Assembly (NCBI GenBank): GCA_033297205.1 | Contig: MU859175.1 | Coordinates: 1 to 64,000 of the forward strand | Direction of reading: 5' to 3' | From: Pseudoneurospora amorphoporcata | Taxonomy: Eukaryota > Ascomycota > Sordariomycetes > Sordariales > Sordariaceae | Length of the DNA stretch: 64,000 nucleotides | Shown: positions 45,491 to 56,106 of the stretch, in pieces | Position numbering within the stretch: the first letter of the stretch is position 1 | How the letters are laid out: each line of letters opens with the position of its first letter | The notes under the pieces: model-generated | Database searches by the model: none | Told to the model about the DNA's origin: nothing | The model's input: the letters and a program-made list of their open reading frames with translations, nothing else | Program-made: the position numbers and the translations under genes

Positions 45491-46647
45491 ATGACTCTGA
45501 ACACGCACGGTACGATGGGCGAAAGAGGACCGACAACGGGCAATGGGAAGAGGGCTTCGGCAATGGGTGAGCGGATGAAGGTGAAGAAGCGAAGCAACTT
45601 TGAGACTCTCATCAAGTTTGGGACGGATGTTTGTAAGTTTACTTCCCCCATTTCACGCTCTAGCACCTCTTCGGGGGCACTTGATGCTCTCCACCGCCGC
45701 TCTTCTCCTTGCATAGACAGCTAGCTCGGTGCAACACCTTACTGACACCTTCATCAGCCGGTCTCGAACGCACCTTCCGCCTCTTCCAAGCCCTGTCCCA
45801 ATGCATCGCCTACATCCCCTCCACCCGCGCCATCTTCATCCTCTCTCTATCCTCCTCCCATCTCCTCACCGCCCTCTCCATGAAGGGCACGTTCAACCTA
45901 TCATCTCTTTCACTGCAAGAACATCTCTTCCCCCCACCAGCCTCAGCCGAAGCCGAAGCCCAAATCATCACCGCCGCCCTAGGCGTCCGCTCAAAACTAG
46001 CCCAAGGACGCCGCTTTTTCAGGGTATTCCGCTTCTTGGAGAGTTTTCATTCTGCCTCGACTCTTTACTACCAGACCCACAGCGACAGGGGTAGGGATAG
46101 GGGTGTAGAGACTTGGCTTGATATCATGTCCAAGAGCTTCAATGGGATGTACCTCCTCTTTGAAACGCTGGGGTTCTTTGGAGCGCTGGGCGTGCCGGGG
46201 TTGGATCCCTGGGGCACGGAGGTTAATAGGTATTTGCATGTGGAGGAGCAGAGGTTTTGGTTCTTTGCGCTGGTTTGTGGGGTTTTGGGCGGTGTGGTTA
46301 AGCTGGTGAATGATCAGGGGGAGGATGTAGGGGCTGCTGCTCCGAATGGTAGTGCTGGTTCTGTCAGTGATATGTCTGAAAAGGGGGGTGATAATGATGA
46401 GTATGGTAACCAACTGAAGGAGCAAGAGCGCCAGCGCGCTGCGTTGGAGCAGAAGGAACAGAGGATTGTGACTCGGGAGGATCGCCGCATGCGGATCAAG
46501 CGTAGGATCACGGCTGATCTGCTTGATCTCGCTCAGCCCGGTGCTGTTGTTGGGTGGTTTCCGGACTGGCCGGGCATGATTGGGGTTATGATGGTTGGAA
46601 GTACGTGGCTTACTGGTGTAGAGGTCTGGGAGAAGTGTGCGCGGTGA
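45491..46647 (+). CDS. PEX11-family peroxisomal membrane protein
   Basis: Two exons (45491-45632, 45758-46647) give 343 residues. Splicing joins SNFETLIKFGTDVS to GLERTFRLFQALSQCIA, the typical start of a PEX11 domain (F-x3-IKF-x-T-x2-G-x-ER). RRFFRVFRFLESFHSA and the hydrophobic stretches MYLLFETLGFFGALGV and FWFFALVCGVLGGVVKL support membrane association; the C-terminal segment ends GMIGVMMVGSTWLTGVEVWEK. An acidic, Gln-rich insert (about 225-270) interrupts the domain. Family role: peroxisome elongation and division. The start is uncertain: 45491 is the first in-frame ATG, while 45515, 45563 and 45575 are alternatives, and an upstream exon is possible. Confidence 0.78.
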
Positions 46648-47282
46648 ATGAGTGATCATGTAAGGCGCCTGTGGTTGTTGATAGGCAAGTGGAGGTGGAA
46701 AAGGGGTGTAACGTAACTATGCGCTGTTGGATACACATAAACTCAGGTCTTGTATAGACTGTAACTAGGATAAAGCTGTACAAAACGAAAACCGACAACA
46801 AGCATCTCATATCGTAACCACAATCCGGGAATGGATTCCTGATATCCTCGACTCTTCATTTACGTCCATCACATCTAGTCCTCGGCCTTCCCAGCAGACC
46901 CTATATAGCAGCTCTTCTTAGAAACCCGTTGATCCATAAACTCACAACCATGCAGTACACTCACCAGGCGAGTAATCATTCCGTATCCAAAAAGTGCCGA
47001 GCCGCAGGTAGTATCATTCGGTATGTATATTCAGATGTGTTTGTTTAAGCGGCGATAGACACTGGAGGAACCGCCGTTTCGGCAATCGGCATCAACAGGG
47101 AGTTGGATGTAGCGGTCCTTTCGCAAGGGCCCGACGCCGTGGTAGGCAACTTCGATGGTGATTCTTCGGCCAAGCGGCTTGCTCTGGTTGAGGATAAGGG
47201 CATGAAGCTGGAAGCCTCTGTGAACAGAACATATCAGCACCGGACACGAATCCTGGCATCGGATGTTCAGGGAGATCATGAC
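46648..47282. other. Convergent 3' intergenic gap
   Basis: 635 bp between the PEX11-family stop (+) and the stop of the next minus-strand gene. AT-rich in parts; no gene seen. Confidence 0.5.
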
Positions 47283-48150
47283 TTATCCAACGACGTATCC
47301 AATGTTGAGGGGAGCTCTCCAATCAGACAAGTACCGCCAGCGAGTAGTGTGGAAGGCGCACTCTAGATATAGTTGTCAGTCGTCAGTAGTTCGTCCGTTT
47401 CTGTTGGATGGCCTGTTCCTCGATCCAAATGCGGTTATCACCATCCCGGAATTGGGTAGACTTACTCGTAAAAACAATCAACGTAACCCCCAAGTACAAT
47501 TCAATAAAAACCCCAGACCACCGCTTCACAAGACTCCTCACCCCCTTCGTCTCCTTATCATCACCAACCCACTTCTTGCCACTAAACCCACCAAACTCCT
47601 TACCACCCAGACCACAAGACCAGTCTCCAACCGCCAGCGAGATTCTAGGAATCCTTAAGTCAAAGTCACGGCCAAGACCACGGCCACTAGCAGGCCGGCT
47701 CTCCCGCACGAACTTGAAGATAAAGCACCCGTTCGTGATCAACATGAACACCAGCTCGATGTAACTGAGGATTATGAAGCGATTTCTGCTGAGCCTTCCG
47801 ATGACGGACCAGGTGATGAGGTCGGCGAGGGTCAGGACGAAGAGGAGAATGCGGGGGAGCATCACCAGGGAGGCGCTGATTCCGAAGCGTTTGGTGGGTC
47901 GTTCATTGTTGTCGCTGGAGCTGTCATCGTCGGAGGATTCGTCGTCGACGGCGAGGTAGTCTTCGGTTTCTGAGGGAGGGGAGGGAGAGGGGTCGAGGAA
48001 GAGAGCGGCGTTGCGGCCTGGTCCGTGGCCTCCTTTGGGGGAGGTTGTACTGGATGAGGCGAGGAGCGGTGAGTCGGGAGAGGTATCGCCGCCCATGTTG
48101 GATGTACTGATGGGATTTAGGACTTGGGAAATTGATGGGAAAGAAGCCAT
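47283..48150 (-). CDS. Small integral membrane protein of unknown function
   Basis: Two exons (47466-48150, 47283-47362) give 254 residues. Residues 1-85 are Ser/Pro/Asp-rich and end in an acidic patch (DDESSDDDSSSDNNE). Three hydrophobic segments follow: LVMLPRILLFVLTLADLITW, FIILSYIELVFMLITNGCFIF and FIELYLGVTLIVF, separated by Arg/Gly-rich loops. Exon 2 adds KCAFHTTRWRYLSDWRAPLN, joining at phase 1 after a GTAAGT donor and using a CTATATCTAG acceptor. I do not recognise the family. If exon 2 were not used, the frame would simply read on 27 codons through the intron to a stop near 47383. Confidence 0.65.
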
Positions 48151-49119
48151 GGAACCTAGTCTAGAAAGGCAAATGGCTGATGATAAGGATGATATCCTGA
48201 ACGTTCAGAGAAGCCACAGCCACAAATTCAAGAGAATATTTTCCCTTTATACATTCCACTTCTCTACTTGCCCGTCCATGTTGAGCCTCACATAATCCCT
48301 CTCAAACAGTTTCATAGGGCAGCTTCTGCGGGGCCATCATCGTCGTGACGCGTCCATTACCAACAATACGAAGAAAACGCCCTTTCTTCCACATATCAGC
48401 TTGAAAACTGGAGGAGAACGAGGCCCTAAGGGTTGTTCGCGGCCGCTTTCCCTTGGTAGTGGCCTGTACCCATCAGCGGTTTTGTGGCATGCCTATAGCT
48501 CTGTATACTTTGCTGACGTTGAAACACTGTGATTTCAAGATCCAGGCTGGAGAGCAAATGGGAAACGATCCAACCACCCTGCAACGGAGGGTGGAAGAGT
48601 GAGCCGTCGAGAAGCCCGGTGATAACACGGGCCGAAATGATACTGAATGATTTTTCACTGGCCAGAGCCTTGAACTGGTCGTCTCTCCAGGATGTTGTCA
48701 CAATGAGGCTACGATTGAATGTCATGTGATGAAAGACAAGTTGTTCAGAAGGTGTTGGGTTGGGAGAAGGTCAGCATCGACTTACACCATGTGGCTACCT
48801 TTTAGTTGTTGCAAGGATACCCCACCTTGCAACTGTCCGACAGCTGCACACAAAGAAGCATAGGACGAGGTACCCGAATGCAAGGGCAACAGGGAGGGCG
48901 GAGAAAGATGGCATAAGCCAAAAGCAGAAGGCGGTGTGGCCCAATTCAGCCAAGCCCCGTAAATTTTTGCCAGTCGTCCCGTCGCGGGGCCCATTGAATT
49001 TCGAATTCCACAGTCGATCACCGCCCAGCGCGCCCGCGTTCTTTGTCCACTGCAGAACCCATTTTTGTTCGAGTCGCAAAGGATCCATTGTTCCAGTGTG
49101 TTTCTGTATTCTCACCTCC
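48151..49119. other. Divergent intergenic region
   Basis: Promoters of the membrane protein gene (-) and the SRP40 homologue (+). The frame of SRP40 is open far upstream, to about 48760, but that part has no domain-like sequence. Confidence 0.45.
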
Positions 49120-50622
49120 ATGTCCGCCCCGCCTTCCTGGCTTTTTTCCAACAACACTACCTCTTCGTCGACCGCCCCTGCCCCAGCAGCTTCTACCGAA
49201 CCAAAAGCCAACATGGCCGGCACCAAGAAGGTCGTCAAGAAGTCAGGCGACAAGAAGAAGGCTGCCGCCCAGCCTTCCGCCCAGCTCCTCGCCGCCGTCG
49301 AGAAATTCCTTACCGAGAACAACTTCACCGACGCCGCGACCGAGTTCACCAAGCAGATTACCAAGAACGGCTGGGAGAAGAAGTCCTCCGACGCCTCCCT
49401 CGCTTCCATCTTCCAGACCTGGGAGGCCAAGCCCAAGCAGGCTGGTTCCACCAGCGGCGACGATAGCGACAGCGATGACGAGAGCAGCAGCTCTAGCGAG
49501 TCCGAGTCCTCGGACAGCGATAGCGACAGTGACAGCGAGGACGAGATGATGAAGGAGGCCCCCGCCAAGAAGGCCAACTCCTCCAGCTCTAGCAGCAGCA
49601 GCAGCGACTCTTCCAGCGACAGCTCGAGCGATTCTAGCTCCAGCGAGGATGAGGCTAAGAAGCCCGAGACCAAGGCCGCCGCCCCTGCTGCCAACCCTCT
49701 GAAGCGCAAGGCCGAGTCCAGCTCCGAGAGCTCTTCCTCCTCGTCCGATTCTTCCTCCAGCGACTCCTCCAGCTCTGAGGATGAGGTCCCCAAGGCCAAG
49801 AAGCAGAAGGTCGCCGAGTCTTCCTCTTCCTCTTCCTCTTCTGAGTCTTCCTCTGACTCCTCCTCCGATTCCTCTTCCGAATCCGAATTCGAGGACGACA
49901 AGAAGAAGCCCGCCGCTAAGGCCGCTTCTCCTAAGAAGGCCGCTCCCGCCAAGAAGGAGGAGTCCTCTGACTCTTCTTCTTCCGACTCTTCTTCCGATTC
50001 CAGCTCCGATTCTTCTTCCTCCGATTCTTCTTCCGATTCAGATTCGAGCTCCTCCAGCGATCCCGACTCCGACTCCCCTTCCGACTCTTCCTCTGATTCC
50101 GACTCCAGCTCTGACTCTTCTGAGTCTGAGGCCGAAAAGAAGACTGAGAAGAAAGAGGTCAAGAAGGCTGCCAAGTCCGACAGCTCCTCCAGCGACAGCT
50201 CCTCCAGCGATTCTTCGTCCGACTCTGACTCTTCGTCCGACTCCGAGGACGAGAAGAAGACCGACAACAAGAAGGCGGCCTCGACTAACGGTTCCGATTC
50301 CTCTGCTACGCTCAAGGCTTCCACCGAGTCCACTCCCGTCCCTACTGCCGAGGAGAAGGCCAACAACCGCGGCAAGGCCAGCGCCCCCCCGGCCAAGAAG
50401 GAAATCCAGCCCTTCTCGCGCGTGCGCAAGGACATCGTCGTTGACCCGCGTCTCTCTAGCAACGCTTTCGCCGGTCACGCGTGGGGCCAGAAGGCGCACG
50501 AGGACCTGATTGTCACCAGAGGCAAGGGCTTCACCAAGGAGAAGAACAAGAAGAAGAGGGGCAGCTACCGGGGCGGGCCCATTGACACCACTGCTGTTGG
50601 TAGCATCAAGTTCGATGACTAA
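49120..50622 (+). CDS. srp40: Nucleolar Ser/acidic phosphoprotein, SRP40/Nopp140 homologue
   Basis: Intronless, 500 residues from 49120. After a short N-terminus, a LisH-like helix pair (about 57-90, LLAAVEKFLTENNFTDAATEFTKQ) is followed by about 330 residues of alternating Ser/Asp/Glu tracts and Lys/Pro/Ala spacers, the hallmark of Nopp140/SRP40 and a dense CK2 target. The C-terminal block QPFSRVRKDIVVDPRLSSNAFAG to the end is the conserved SRP40_C domain. Family role: nucleolar chaperone of snoRNPs and RNA polymerase I factors. The ATG at 49213 (MAGTKK) is a good alternative start giving 469 residues. A 555-codon antisense ORF over this gene is an artefact of the Ser codons. Confidence 0.9.
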   Translation: MSAPPSWLFSNNTTSSSTAPAPAASTEPKANMAGTKKVVKKSGDKKKAAAQPSAQLLAAVEKFLTENNFTDAATEFTKQITKNGWEKKSSDASLASIFQTWEAKPKQAGSTSGDDSDSDDESSSSSESESSDSDSDSDSEDEMMKEAPAKKANSSSSSSSSSDSSSDSSSDSSSSEDEAKKPETKAAAPAANPLKRKAESSSESSSSSSDSSSSDSSSSEDEVPKAKKQKVAESSSSSSSSESSSDSSSDSSSESEFEDDKKKPAAKAASPKKAAPAKKEESSDSSSSDSSSDSSSDSSSSDSSSDSDSSSSSDPDSDSPSDSSSDSDSSSDSSESEAEKKTEKKEVKKAAKSDSSSSDSSSSDSSSDSDSSSDSEDEKKTDNKKAASTNGSDSSATLKASTESTPVPTAEEKANNRGKASAPPAKKEIQPFSRVRKDIVVDPRLSSNAFAGHAWGQKAHEDLIVTRGKGFTKEKNKKKRGSYRGGPIDTTAVGSIKFDD

Positions 50623-53600
50623 ACGGTCACATTGTTAGACCTGTTCTGTCCTGTCTTGATTCGTCCTTTTTGTTTTTGCTAAATTGGGTTTCTCTGGTAT
50701 AACAAAAGCTCTTCTTTCTCTCTCTCCGGCCAAGATCTTCTGTGTGCTTTCAGTTTGCATTTGCGATATACCAATCTTTCTCTTTCCTATCTTGATGCAT
50801 TGTCTGGGGGGTTGCGTGCATCTTCCTTCACTTGGCCAGAGGATATGTAAGACATAGATGGCGACGGACGGGTGACTGGCTATAATTGTCGTCGTCCTTA
50901 TCATATCCTTCATGTGTATAGACTAGAACTAGGATAGCTTGTGGGTATCAAGTTATCAAAACGACACATGTCGACCTTACATCAACCTTGCTTACGTGAT
51001 GTTTGTGTGCTCGATTTGGGCTGCTGGCTCTGGCCGTTCTGTTAACCGACAATCGGGGTGGAGTTTGATTTGGTGTTTCTACGCTGGTCGTGAAAGCCTC
51101 GTGAGGTTGAGTAAGATCATCGGTGACGTCCATGGCATGTCGTACCTACCCATTGATCGAGGACTCCCTTTAACTGTGATTCGGACTTCTTCCATCGTTA
51201 GCTGTTAGTATCACCAACGGCCAAGCGTGAAACCAAACCGGCTTGCGTTCGGCCTACACCGTATAACCCCCGGAAGGGGAAAGGTCTGGAAGATAGTTCC
51301 TTGATTGACACCTTGTCAGGTCTCCTTCTTTGACCGTTCGCGAAATACGATGAGATGACAGGCAGACTTCTGCTTCGCTCGGCAGTTATCAAGGCGGCTC
51401 GTTAGGCTATCAGACCATGGCAAGTTGGTGGTTATACCGGTTTTCCTTTGTTGGCTATATCGGGTTTCTTTTTGTTGGCATTGATAGCACCTACCTAGTC
51501 GTGAAGGGCTGAGTATCGGTGGTGTCCCAGGGACCGGATGCGGAAACGAACTATGTACAGTAGTGGGTTGTTAGAGCTGAGGGATACCGACACAGCCTCG
51601 GATGGACAATGGTGGGTTGGCTGCGCAACGAATTTTTTGTCATCCTGGGAATGGAGAAAGAGGCTAATGGACTTGATCAGCCTGAGGCAGTTGAAAAGGC
51701 TTCTCGTTGATCAATCGACTCATCTGGTTCTCTGGGCTTTGCGGGGTTCTCTTTGTTGGCACGTGTTGGAGCGTTTGCCCTTTCACATGTTGGACCAATG
51801 ACAAACACCCAGTTCGTCCGGAAGTGTACACATCACCCCTTAAAAGTTTGTTAGCGCGGTTCTTGGGACAGGGGTCTGCAAAACTTCATAAAAACAACGG
51901 GATACCAACTCGACGGTTAGGTTGATGTGGGCCTCGCTTATATAATAAGCCAACCGACTCTCCACGTCCCTCTGTATGAGAGGCGGTTGGCTGGCGAAGC
52001 GAATCCACCTAACCGACGAGTAACTACATTCAAAACGGAAAATTGGAGAGAGTATATGAAACGGGTAAAACGCATCAGGCTAATACTAACTTTTAGTATG
52101 AGAATTGGTGGAATGTTGATTTGAGTTGCGAAGAGTACGTTGTAAAGTCCAGCGCTAACGAACTTTCTAGGGGTGATGTGTACAAGGCTCAAGTAGACGA
52201 GTCTTAACTGGAATTTTCAGATCGCAGGTTTTTGAACTAGATCCAACGGAAGCCTTTGAAGAATTTGTGGAAGGGGTGTATCCCACCGAATGCGGCATCA
52301 AATTGCTGCTTACTAGATGACTAGCGCAGGTCCGGAGTGTTAGCCGGAGATTTGGAGATTTGGTGCCTAGGTGTTGGAAGCTTCAATGAAATTGATTGAG
52401 GACATCTTTTAAGCGGGTTGAAGAGCTGATCGGCGTTTTCGGCCTTGGCTCCTCTCATTAATTCCATGTTATTAGCAGTAGCTAGATAGTGGGATGAATA
52501 AACTGCATCGCTGGTGTGTCTGGCATGCCATACCGAGTTGGTGGAAGCCCGCTCGCTGAGTCAGGACACGTTGGTTTCTGTCATCCCTATGGCTTGGTAT
52601 TCTGATCAAACATGATCCGGCGGCCGGCCCCGGTAGGTAGGTATACGGTGAGCTTGAAGGCGTTTGAAGTTCTGTAAGTTTCCCCGTGATTCACTGATTG
52701 TGTATGACACTGTTGTGAAGCTCGTGCGGCCGGTTGATTCTAACATCAGCTGATGGTGTGCTACGTGGAGGGCCATCACCAGATGATGTTTCGAGAGAGT
52801 GGACAATGATTGAAGTGGAAAATGATCACGGGCTGTTTGGTCTTGCTTGCGACTGTGCTGTGGCGGCGTCGGTCTCATGTCGACCAACAGAGGACTTGGA
52901 AAGTGTTGTCGGTTGGGTTGGTTGAACCGTGGAATAATAAGCGTAAGTCGAGATGGCCTTCCTGTCATGTACAAATAGAGGCACGAAGGTACATCACACA
53001 TAGGACTTTGTTTGGTGGATCGTGCACAAGCTACTAAATTACTAGGCCTGTTTAGTACAACCAGCTCACTGGCTAGCTCCCTTGCGATTGGACAACCTCA
53101 CAACCGCATAGAGAAATCAGAGAGGCGCAGCAGACGGGATTGCAACACAACTTTTTCCACCAGGTGAAAAGGGAGATGGCCGGGGCGCATGACTACCTAG
53201 GCGAGTAGGTAGGTGTCTTAAGCTACCTATGTGACGGCTGTTTTTATCGGAACGCACACAGGCTCGTGGCATCCTAAAAAGGGCATTCCTAGCAGAAGGC
53301 GCGAAGCGAGGATTTGTGGTTTCTTTCCATCTGAGGGGCCCCTACCCTTCCACTTGGCTGCCGCTTGCGTCGTCTGCCTGTGCCTTACAGCCCTGCCGAG
53401 ACGTGTGACCCTCACACTCAGTTCATCTGAACATCCATTGACTTCAATTTGGCCTTCTGAAACCCATCATAAGGTACTTTTACAAACCACTCCACGCGAC
53501 TCCGCGCTTTTGATCCCTTTGTTCCAAGAAGCCACCCCCCGTTTGGCGCGACCGAGTTCACCCAACGACGACGCCGACTTGTCCAAGGTCGGCACAGACT

Positions 53601-53753
53601 AGGAGCCTTTGTATCGACGCCCGTTATCTCAATCAAGTTGGACCACGCTTTCATTGTTATCATTGCGCGATCTGTCGAGCAATCGCTTTATCTACTTGAA
53701 AGAAAAACTGCCATCGACGGGCTCTTTATCATCTCAACTAAACCGCTTGCCGG
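50623..53753. other. Intergenic region (3.1 kb) with a compact foldback element
   Basis: No supported protein gene. The 51909-52020 element is listed separately. TAGGTAGGTA/CTACCTA clusters occur at about 52633-52645 and 53198-53230. Confidence 0.45.
51909..52020. mobile_element. Compact 112 bp foldback element sharing ends with the 60.5 kb MITE
   Basis: The right arm (about 51985-52020) is the same sequence as the right terminal repeat of the element at 60555-61098 and ends GACGAG followed by TA. The left arm begins CTCGACGGTTAGGT, the same end with a changed base, then diverges and carries a short AT-rich palindrome (TTATATAATAA). The left flank is AA, so a TA duplication is not intact here. 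It reads as an internally deleted, older member of the same family. Confidence 0.75.
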
Positions 53754-56106
53754 ATGCGTAAAGGGAGGGCGAGAGGGAGCCGTTGCGTTGAAGCAAACCC
53801 GGATGGAAAGAAGGCCATAAAGTCCCGCCAGTCCTCCCACGAGATGTGCGGCATGGCACGGAACACAGACACGAGTCTAACAGCCAAGCTACGAAGGATC
53901 TTTTCGTTCACTCATTCAGGCAACCCATCAGCACCACCTCTATCAGACCAGATGGCTTCAGGCGACAAAAAGACCCGAGGGCCTCCTCCCGGGCCGTATG
54001 ATTTGGTTGAATCATTCAATGGCGTGATTTCAAAGAGGGACAAGGGCAAGTTTGAACGCATCAAATCCGAAGAAAAAGACATCACGCCGACCAACCCGGA
54101 GGCGTTAAGCGAAAAATCAGAGGCCAAATACAACACGCTTCTGGTCAATGATGCCACGAAGGAATATTTCCTGCAACGTGAGGAGGTCCAAAGGCGCGAG
54201 AATGCACTTGGGTTCGACCACCATTGCACAAAGGAGGCGGAAGAATGGGAGGTGGACGCAAACACGGTGTTCCAAAAACTCAAGAAGCTGGATGTCGAAG
54301 AGGTCTACGACAAGGAGGCCAGAATCGAGGGGTATGCTGGACAGGAACACAAGCGCGTCCCTGGGGATCGTTTTCTCCTCAATGCCCCGATCATTGAGAA
54401 AACGAGACTCTACCGGGCCATCCAGGAGATGCCCAAAGGCGCCCATCTTCACATACACTTCAATGCCAATTTGCTCCCTGAAGTGTTGCTCAACATTGCG
54501 AAAGAGCAAGACCACATGTACATCCAGAGCGACATACCTCTAACCAGCAAGGAGGCCTTTGAGCGATGCCACTTGAGATTTAGCATTCTCAGCAAGCCTT
54601 CAAAGCGACCAGATCTCTTCACACTGGCTGATGGTAGCTTATCCGACAAAAGCCCTGATGAGGAGCCTGAAAATGAGAAACACGTCATGTCTTTCAAAGC
54701 ATTCCGTGCCGGATTTGTTTCGAAGTACAAAACGGCTTATGAACACGACGACAAATCTCTGTTAAGGGTGGTAGCTGAGGAAGATCTCGTCGATGAATAT
54801 TTGACACGCAAAATCGTGTTTCAGGCGGATGAGGCTTACAGTCCGCATCAAACAGCTAAGGGGTAGGTTCAACGTGGACTCTTCTTTCGTGCCAGGCGCA
54901 AAGCTAATATCATCTACAGTGCTTGGCAGAGGTTTAATGCTCACACAAAGATGATGAAAGGGCTGTTCAACTATTTCTCAGCATACAGGGAGTACACGCG
55001 AAAGTGCTTGCGGGAGTTCGTGGACGATAACATCCAATACGCCGAAATTCGCCCCAACTTCATGAAGAACAACCAGGTTTGGTCCGACGATGGGACTCGC
55101 CAAACTGACAATTTCGGAATAATGGACCTCATCATCGATGAGTATGAGAAATTCCAGAAGACTCACAAGAGAGAAGTCTTCAAGGGGCTCAAAATCATCT
55201 ACTGCACGCCACGGTCTTTCGACCCCGAGCAGGTCAAATTTGCCCTGGACGAGTGCTTGGATATGAAGCGCCGTGAAAAATATGGCAAATACATCGCTGG
55301 TAAGTCGATCCTGGGCCCACACCAGTGGGCGATAACTAATAACCGTATATAGGGTTCGATCTTGTTGGCGAGGAAGGCAACGGTCATCCACTCAGTTACT
55401 TCATCCCGCAGTTCCTAGAGTTCAAGAAAAAATGCAAGGACGCAGCGGTAGAGATTCCGTTTTTGTTCCATTGCGGCGAGACTCTGGATGTCGGCACAGA
55501 GACCGACGGCAACCTGGTGGACGCTCTCCTTCTCGGATCAAAACGTATTGGCCATGGCTTCGCGTTGGCTTGGCATCCATACATCATGCAGCAAATGAAG
55601 AAGCGAAACATATGCGTTGAAGTGTGCCCTATATCCAACGAGATTTTGGGCCTCACCCCAAGGATCAGCGGGCATACAGTTTATAGCTTGCTGGCGAACG
55701 ATGTGCATTGCACCCTCAGCACCGACAACGGGACTCTTTTCAGGTTCGTTCCTCTAGAATCTGGCTTGGTGTTCAGCCTGCTAACAGACATTCATACAGG
55801 TCTCGCTTGTCTCATGACTTCTACCAAATCACGGTAGGGAAGGCAGATATGACACTTCATGGCTTACGCCAACTGATTGAGTGGAGCATTGACCACGCCA
55901 TGATGAATGACGAGGAGAGGAACGAGACCAGGAAGACATGGGAGAAGCTATGGAAGAAGTTCTGTGTCGAGCTGTTCGAGGAAGGTAAGCGCTTGCCGGA
56001 GGGAAAGAAGAACTCTCCGGAGGAAGAAAAGAACTTGCCGGAGGAAAAAAAGAACTTGCCGGGGGAAAATAAGAACTTGCCGGACGAGGATGAGGAGAAG
56101 CCCTAG
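53754..56106 (+). CDS. Adenosine deaminase-related protein, ADGF/CECR1 (ADA2) type
   Basis: Four exons (53754-54862, 54920-55299, 55353-55743, 55800-56106) give 728 residues from the first ATG of the frame. Metal-site motifs of the amidohydrolase fold: GAHLHIHFNA (H233, H235), FLFHCGE (H536, E539), RIGHGFAL and STDNGTLF (D621). The Asp after the metal ligand in most deaminases is Asn622 here. ADA2 enzymes are secreted in animals; I see no signal peptide, so this is probably intracellular. The tail has five 21 bp tandem units. Start is uncertain: ATGs at 53844, 53853 and 53952 are also in frame, and the last begins the hydrophilic part nearest the conserved region. Introns of 53-57 nt. Confidence 0.9.
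55993..56097 (+). repeat. Five tandem 21 bp units in the deaminase tail
   Basis: Five head-to-tail units encode variants of L-P-E-E-K-K-N near the C-terminus. Units differ by a few substitutions and keep the frame. A coding minisatellite that could vary in copy number between strains. Confidence 0.85.

Noticed and set aside
48795..50462. 555-codon minus-strand ORF
   Set aside because: It lies exactly antisense to the Ser/Asp/Glu repeats of the SRP40 gene. The reverse complement of TCC/AGC/GAC/GAG tracts gives Glu/Ser/Leu runs without stops, so the ORF is a composition artefact.
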